From: Caryophanales bacterium
Lineage (GTDB): Bacteria; Bacillota_I; Bacilli_A; RFN20; CAG-826
Direction of reading: 5' to 3'
Assembly: GCA_028726925.1 (NCBI GenBank)
Contig: JAQYPI010000028.1
Coordinates: forward strand, 1 to 9,230
DNA: 9,230 nucleotides
Shown here: in pieces, positions 5,580-9,230 of the stretch
How the letters are laid out: every line of letters begins with the position of its first letter
Numbering within the stretch: position 1 is the stretch's first letter
Made by a program: the position numbers and the translations under genes
The notes under the pieces: generated by a model
Databases searched by the model: none
Told to the model about the DNA's origin: nothing
What the model saw: the letters and a program-made list of their open reading frames with translations, nothing else

Positions 5580-8156
5580 TCAATTCCCCAAATCGGATAG
5601 ACGGCGTTCGATGTCCGATAGTTTGCTTTCGTTTTCTTTCAATTTGGCCTGCTCAAGAGCCAGTTTTTCTTTGGGCGCCTTGGCAACGAACCCTGGATTG
5701 GAAAGCATTTTGGACCCACGTTGGATCTCGAACAAGACACGTTCCTTTTCTTTCAGGAGGCCTTGCCGGATCTCTTCCGGGGACTTATCGAGTCCAACGA
5801 TGACCGAGAAGCCGGGATAAGGCAAGACATCTCCTTTTGGAGCTTCCGCGGAGAAAGCGACTTTCGCGAAAAGGAAGCGGGAGAGGTATTCCTCGATTCC
5901 TTTGAAGGGCGCTTTCGGGGAAATCGTGATCTTCACGGGCTCGTTGGGGGCCATTTTCCGCTCGCTCTTATAGGCACGAACGTCGCGGAGGATTTCCATG
6001 AGGCGCTTCCCTTGTTTCTCCGCGGCCGGGAAGACGAACTTCTTCTCGTATTCCGGATAGGTTTCGACCATCGCCGAATCAAGGTGAGCGGGCAAAGAAA
6101 GATAGAGTTCTTCCCCAATGAAAGGGCAATAGGGATCGATCATGAGGATGATGGACTTCATGACGAGATAAAGAGTCTGTTTCACGCTTTCCGCCATCTC
6201 GGGATTCGAAAGAGAAACCTTGGACATTTCAAGGTAAAAACCGCAGAAATCGTCATAGACGAAATCGTAAAGGGCGCTCGAGGCCGCCCCGAATTCGTAG
6301 GAGTCCATCTTGGCAGTGACTTTCTTGATGGTTTTTTGGAGACGGCTCAAGATGAATTTATCTAAAGTGCCTAGCTTTTTGGTGTCAATTTCGCTTGGGA
6401 CGAAGCCTTCGCCAAGCGTGGCCTCGACATAACGAGTCGCATTCCAGATCTTGTTCAGGTAATTCTGAGCGGCTTGCAATTTTTCATCGCTGTAACGCAT
6501 ATCGAGCCCAGGGGTGCTATTCGTCGTGATGAAATAGCGAAGGGCGTCAACGCCGTATTTGGCGATGACATCGATCGGATCGATCCCGTTTCCGAGGGAT
6601 TTCGACATCTTCCTTCCCTTTTCGTCTCGAATCAAACCATGGATAACGACTTGCTTGAAGGGGGCTTTCCCGGTGAAATGCTCGCTTTGGAAAATCATGC
6701 GCGAGACCCAGAAGAAAATGATGTCGTAACCGGTGTTGAGGACCGAGGTTGGGAAATAACGATCGAAATCTTCGGTCTTTTCGGGCCAACCCAAGGTCGC
6801 GAAAGGCCATAGGCCGCTCGAGAACCACGTGTCGAGGACGTCCTCGTCTTGAACGTATTCCTCCATGTTTGGCTCGTTTTCAGTCACGAGTACCTCGCCC
6901 GTCTTCTTGGAATAATAAGCCGGGATTCGATGGCCCCACCAGAGTTGGCGGGAAATGCACCAATCATCGACATTTTTCATCCACCGAATCAAGACGTTCT
7001 CAAAACGCTTGGGTAAGAACTCGACCTTTCCGGGCCCTTGTTGTTCGGCGAGAACCCTCTCGGCCAAAGGCTTCATGCGGACGAACCACTGTTTCGAGAG
7101 CATCGGCTCAACGACGCATCCGCTCCGTTCGCTATGCCCGACGGAGTGAACGAACTTCTCGATTTTTTCGAGGTGGCCTTCCCTTTGGATCTTCGCGACC
7201 AGCGCTTTTCGCGCTTCATAGCGATCCATGCCGGCAAATTCCCCGGCAATGGGAAGCAAATGAGCGGTTTCGTCGAGGACCTTGATGAAAGGGAAGCCAT
7301 ACTTCTTGGCGAGGGCAAAATCGTTCGGATCGTGGGCGGGGGTGCATTTCATCGCTCCCGTCCCGAAACTCATGTCGACGTAGGGATCACCCATGACGGG
7401 CAAATATTCGCCATTGCAAGGATTCATGACCCTCTTCCCGATTAAATGGGAGAAACGCGTGTCTTTGGGATTCACGAAAACGGCAGTGTCCCCCCACATC
7501 GTTTCCGGTCGGGTCGTGGCGACGACGATGTAATCCTTGCTACCTTCGATCGGATAGCGGAAATAATAGAATTCACCTTCGTCGTCTTGGTGGATGACCT
7601 CGATGTTACTGAGCGCGGTGCGGAGTTCGGGGTCCCAGTTGATGATTTTCTCGCCTTGGTAAATCAAACCTTCGTTATAGAGGGTGACAAAGACGTGGCG
7701 AACGGCATTCGAAAGTCCTTCGTCGAGAGTGAAACGCTCGCGAGTGTAATCGACCGAAAGGCCGATTTTGGCCCATTGTTGGTGAATCGTTTTTGCGTAT
7801 TCGCCCTTCCATTCCCAAGCTTTGGACAAGAAGGCTTCTCGTCCCAAATCGTAGCGCGAAACGCCTTCTTTTCGGAGTTTCTCCTCCACCTTCGCTTGAG
7901 TGGCGATGCCCGCATGGTCCATGCCGGGAACCCAAAGGACATCGAAGCCTTTCATGCGTTTGTAACGGCAAATGATATCATCGGGGACGGTATCCATGAC
8001 GTGCCCAAGATGGAGTTTTCCCGTGACGTTGGGGGGAGGAATCACCAAAGAAAACGGCTGTTTGGATTTGTCTCCAGCCGTGAAATAACCCTTTTCTTTC
8101 CAGCGGTCGTATTTTCCTTCTTCGACGATTTTCGGATCGTAATGTTTGTCCAACAT
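5580..8156 (-). CDS. valS: Valyl-tRNA synthetase
   Basis: Class I cytoplasmic enzyme that attaches valine to tRNA-Val and hydrolyses mischarged threonine. The start at 8156 (MLDKHYDPK) has an AGGAGGG site six bases upstream; the open frame continues to 8306 but that part is the T-box RNA. The protein has 858 residues, typical for bacteria. The Rossmann domain carries PPPNVTGKLHLGH with HLGH at 49-52. The CP1 editing domain spans about 190-345, with ATTRPETMWGD (213-223) and GTGAMKCTPAHDPNDF (265-280). The second half of the active site contains WCISRQLWWGHRIPA, DTWFSSGLWPF (442-452) and KMSKS (516-520). The anticodon-binding helices run from about 600 to 745, and residues about 795-858 are the charged C-terminal coiled coil seen in ValRS. 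folC, which follows valS in Bacillus, is not here; a 62-residue peptide gene follows instead. Expression is under valine T-box control. Confidence 0.99.
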   Translation of the reverse strand: MLDKHYDPKIVEEGKYDRWKEKGYFTAGDKSKQPFSLVIPPPNVTGKLHLGHVMDTVPDDIICRYKRMKGFDVLWVPGMDHAGIATQAKVEEKLRKEGVSRYDLGREAFLSKAWEWKGEYAKTIHQQWAKIGLSVDYTRERFTLDEGLSNAVRHVFVTLYNEGLIYQGEKIINWDPELRTALSNIEVIHQDDEGEFYYFRYPIEGSKDYIVVATTRPETMWGDTAVFVNPKDTRFSHLIGKRVMNPCNGEYLPVMGDPYVDMSFGTGAMKCTPAHDPNDFALAKKYGFPFIKVLDETAHLLPIAGEFAGMDRYEARKALVAKIQREGHLEKIEKFVHSVGHSERSGCVVEPMLSKQWFVRMKPLAERVLAEQQGPGKVEFLPKRFENVLIRWMKNVDDWCISRQLWWGHRIPAYYSKKTGEVLVTENEPNMEEYVQDEDVLDTWFSSGLWPFATLGWPEKTEDFDRYFPTSVLNTGYDIIFFWVSRMIFQSEHFTGKAPFKQVVIHGLIRDEKGRKMSKSLGNGIDPIDVIAKYGVDALRYFITTNSTPGLDMRYSDEKLQAAQNYLNKIWNATRYVEATLGEGFVPSEIDTKKLGTLDKFILSRLQKTIKKVTAKMDSYEFGAASSALYDFVYDDFCGFYLEMSKVSLSNPEMAESVKQTLYLVMKSIILMIDPYCPFIGEELYLSLPAHLDSAMVETYPEYEKKFVFPAAEKQGKRLMEILRDVRAYKSERKMAPNEPVKITISPKAPFKGIEEYLSRFLFAKVAFSAEAPKGDVLPYPGFSVIVGLDKSPEEIRQGLLKEKERVLFEIQRGSKMLSNPGFVAKAPKEKLALEQAKLKENESKLSDIERRLSDLGN

Positions 8157-8171
8157 GGGAAACCCTCCTAA

Positions 8172-8361
8172 ATAAAAAAGCCCGCCCCATTGGGGCGCGG
8201 CGCGCGGTACCACCCAACTTGGCCAAAATGGCCATCTCTTTTCCCTTATCGCGGGATACGGCCTCCTCCCTCGCGACTTCCCGGGCCTTTCCGGCGAAGC
8301 TTTCACCTACCTTCGCTCTCTAAACGGATGGTTTCCAGGTCCCTCGAGTTCTTCGGAACGT
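8172..8361 (-). promoter_or_regulatory. Valine-specific T-box riboswitch upstream of valS
   Basis: Senses uncharged tRNA-Val and lets transcription continue into valS. The hallmark T-box GGGTGGTACCGCG lies at 8203-8215; its TGGT bulge (8209-8212) is complementary to an ACCA tRNA end, as expected for tRNA-Val with discriminator A. Stem I closes with CTCG (8345-8348) pairing CGAG (8270-8273), and its upper part contains AGAGAG followed by a hairpin GCGAAG (8311-8316) / CTTCGC (8294-8299) with loop GTAGGTGAAAG, the usual conserved elements. On the 3' side of the specifier loop the codon GTC (8275-8277), preceded by GAA, is a valine codon. The competing terminator has stem GCCCC/GGGGC with a 3-base loop (about 8182-8197), followed by TTTTTTATTT (8171-8179). 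The antiterminator uses the T-box and the 5' arm of that terminator. Confidence 0.95.
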
Positions 8362-8365
8362 CCAT

Positions 8366-8394
8366 ATTATATGCGGATGGGCGGAAAAGGAAAG
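8366..8394 (-). promoter_or_regulatory. Promoter of the T-box-valS transcript
   Basis: A perfect TATAAT lies at 8366-8371, about 10 bases before the start of the T-box RNA. With a 17-base spacer the -35 would be CTTTCC (8389-8394), a poor match that is formed by the T-rich tail of the yihA terminator. Transcription would begin near 8360. Confidence 0.65.
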
Positions 8395-8419
8395 AAAAAG
8401 CGCTCAATGCAGAGCGCTT
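8391..8419 (-). terminator. Rho-independent terminator of lon-yihA, overlapping the yihA stop codon
   Basis: Stem AAGCGCTC (8412-8419) with GAGCGCTT (8398-8405), 6-base loop, then TTTTTCTTT on the minus strand. The 5' arm encodes the last codons of yihA and the TGA stop lies at the start of the 3' arm. The T-tract overlaps the -35 region of the valS promoter. Confidence 0.9.
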
Positions 8420-8973
8420 GATATGGCTTGGCGAATCTTGTCTCTCGTGGACCCTTTGGCATCGCTTAAGAGGACTTTTTCAAACCCGAGGTTCTTGGCG
8501 GTGGCTTTCGCCTTCGCTAAAGCACTTTGGTTCATCTGATCCGTCTTCGTCAAGACGACGACGATGGGCTTGCCGAACGTTTCGAGGTAACGGATGAAGG
8601 CGATGTCATCCTTGCCCGGCTCCCTCCGCAAATCAAGAAGGAGGCAAATGGCGCGGACGAGACGTGACGGGAGAGCTTCTTCCATCAATCCCGAAAATTG
8701 GACGGTGGACATCGTGGCGAAGTTCGTCGACCCATAGCCCGGGCTGTCGATGAGATAAAAGGAATCGTCAACGAGAAAGAAATTCAAGGATTTGGTTTTG
8801 CCCGCCTTCTTAGATGAGAACGCGACTTTCTGGCCAAGCAATCCGTTGATGAGGGTGCTTTTCCCGACATTGGAACGGCCGACCATCAAAACCGCGGGTT
8901 TGTAATCTCCCGTGAAAGAAGAAATCGAAGGTGCGCTCGCGATGAAGCGCACCTTCTTGAAAGACTCATTCAT
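8404..8973 (-). CDS. yihA: Ribosome biogenesis GTPase YihA/YsxC (EngB)
   Basis: Essential small GTPase of the TrmE-Era-EngA-YihA-Septin group that acts in late assembly of the 50S subunit in the cytoplasm. The 189 residues are close to the usual 190-210. G1 is GRSNVGKS at 32-39; the switch I Thr is in KAGKT near residue 60, followed by the family motif SLNFFLVDD; G3 is DSPGYG at 76-81; G4 is TKTD at 142-145; G5 is SDAKG at 170-174, slightly different from the more usual S-S-x-K-x-x-G. The ATG at 8973 lies inside the end of lon with an 8-base overlap (ATGAATGA) and no clear ribosome binding site of its own, so translation is probably coupled to lon. The lon-ysxC order is the same as in Bacillus subtilis. 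Confidence 0.97.
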   Translation of the reverse strand: MNESFKKVRFIASAPSISSFTGDYKPAVLMVGRSNVGKSTLINGLLGQKVAFSSKKAGKTKSLNFFLVDDSFYLIDSPGYGSTNFATMSTVQFSGLMEEALPSRLVRAICLLLDLRREPGKDDIAFIRYLETFGKPIVVVLTKTDQMNQSALAKAKATAKNLGFEKVLLSDAKGSTRDKIRQAISSALH

Positions 8974-9230
8974 AGGGTTCGACGAGCGCGATTTTCAGCG
9001 CGTCATCGACACAATTCATGAAGTGGATCTTGAGATTTTCCTTCACTTCGGCAGGAAGCTCGGAAACATCCTTTTTGTTATCGACAGGGACGATGATTTC
9101 CTTGATCCCAGAACGCAAGGCGGCCAGGGATTTTTCGCGAAGACCCCCGATGGGAAGCGCTTTTCCGCGGAGGGTGACCTCGCCCGTCATCGCAACGCTC
9201 GCCTTGACCTTTCGGCCCGCGAGGCAGGAG
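8966..9230 (-). CDS. lon: ATP-dependent Lon protease, C-terminal end only (N-terminus cut by window edge)
   Basis: The last 88 residues of Lon, a homo-hexameric AAA+ serine protease that degrades damaged and some regulatory proteins. The visible part is the end of the proteolytic domain: KVKASVAMTGEVTLRGKALP, then IGGLREKSLAALRSGI, where the Lys of GGLREK corresponds to the catalytic Lys722 of Escherichia coli Lon. The family-typical I-x-x-I-x-V-P-x-x-N-x-x-D segment follows (IKEIIVPVDNKKDVSELP) and the tail DDALKIALVEPYE. The catalytic Ser, the ATPase and the N-terminal domain lie beyond the right edge. The stop TGA (8966-8968) overlaps the start of yihA. No frame break is seen in the visible part. 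Confidence 0.96.
   Translation of the reverse strand, partial: SCLAGRKVKASVAMTGEVTLRGKALPIGGLREKSLAALRSGIKEIIVPVDNKKDVSELPAEVKENLKIHFMNCVDDALKIALVEPYE

Noticed and set aside
8157..8306. Upstream extension of the valS reading frame by 50 codons
   Set aside because: This stretch is the T-box leader RNA with its terminator; the AGGAGGG site and the conserved protein start at 8156 decide the start.
1..9230. Mobile elements, CRISPR arrays, tRNA or rRNA genes
   Set aside because: No transposase, no spaced direct repeats, no terminal inverted repeats and no tRNA-like cloverleaf were seen; the tRNA-related sequence near 8210 is the T-box, not a tRNA.

Overview
All genes in this window lie on the minus strand, so they are read from right to left. 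The window fits a low-redundancy genome of the Bacillota (Firmicutes), in the broad Bacilli/Erysipelotrichia/Mollicutes-related range. The reasons are the lon-yihA gene pair, a T-box leader on valS, the rplU-prp-rpmA operon with an L27 that needs Prp cleavage, AGGAGG-type ribosome binding sites, a perfect catabolite-response element and two lipoprotein signal peptides. TGA ends several genes (valS, yihA, lon, the small ORF), so this is the standard code and not the Mycoplasma code. The species cannot be named from the sequence alone.

Layout in transcription order (right to left): (1) 9230-8391: the C-terminal end of the Lon protease, overlapping by 8 bases the ribosome-assembly GTPase YihA/YsxC, closed by a terminator that contains the yihA stop codon. 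(2) 8394-5580: a promoter, a complete valine T-box riboswitch and valS (valyl-tRNA synthetase, 858 residues). (3) 5458-5221: a 62-residue single-pass membrane or secreted peptide with its own strong ribosome binding site and a terminator behind it. (4) 5155-4051: promoter, structured leader and the operon rplU (L21) - prp (L27-processing protease) - rpmA (L27), closed by a terminator. (5) 4047-1158: promoter, a 933-residue lipoprotein type I pullulanase and its terminator. (6) 1131-1: promoter, a cre-like operator and a maltose-type substrate-binding lipoprotein whose C-terminus runs off the left edge.

The right two thirds is housekeeping translation and protein quality control: a ribosome assembly GTPase, two ribosomal proteins with their processing enzyme, and a tRNA synthetase controlled by uncharged tRNA-Val. 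The left third is a surface starch/pullulan system: the anchored pullulanase would cut alpha-1,6 branches outside the cell and the binding lipoprotein would pass the linear maltodextrins to an ABC transporter, whose other subunits probably lie beyond the left edge.

The least explained item is the 62-residue peptide between valS and rplU. Its N-terminus resembles the leader of double-glycine peptides but has Pro-Gly where Gly-Gly is expected. No stretch longer than about 260 bases lacks a gene; the intergenic spaces are filled mostly by recognisable promoters, leaders and terminators.
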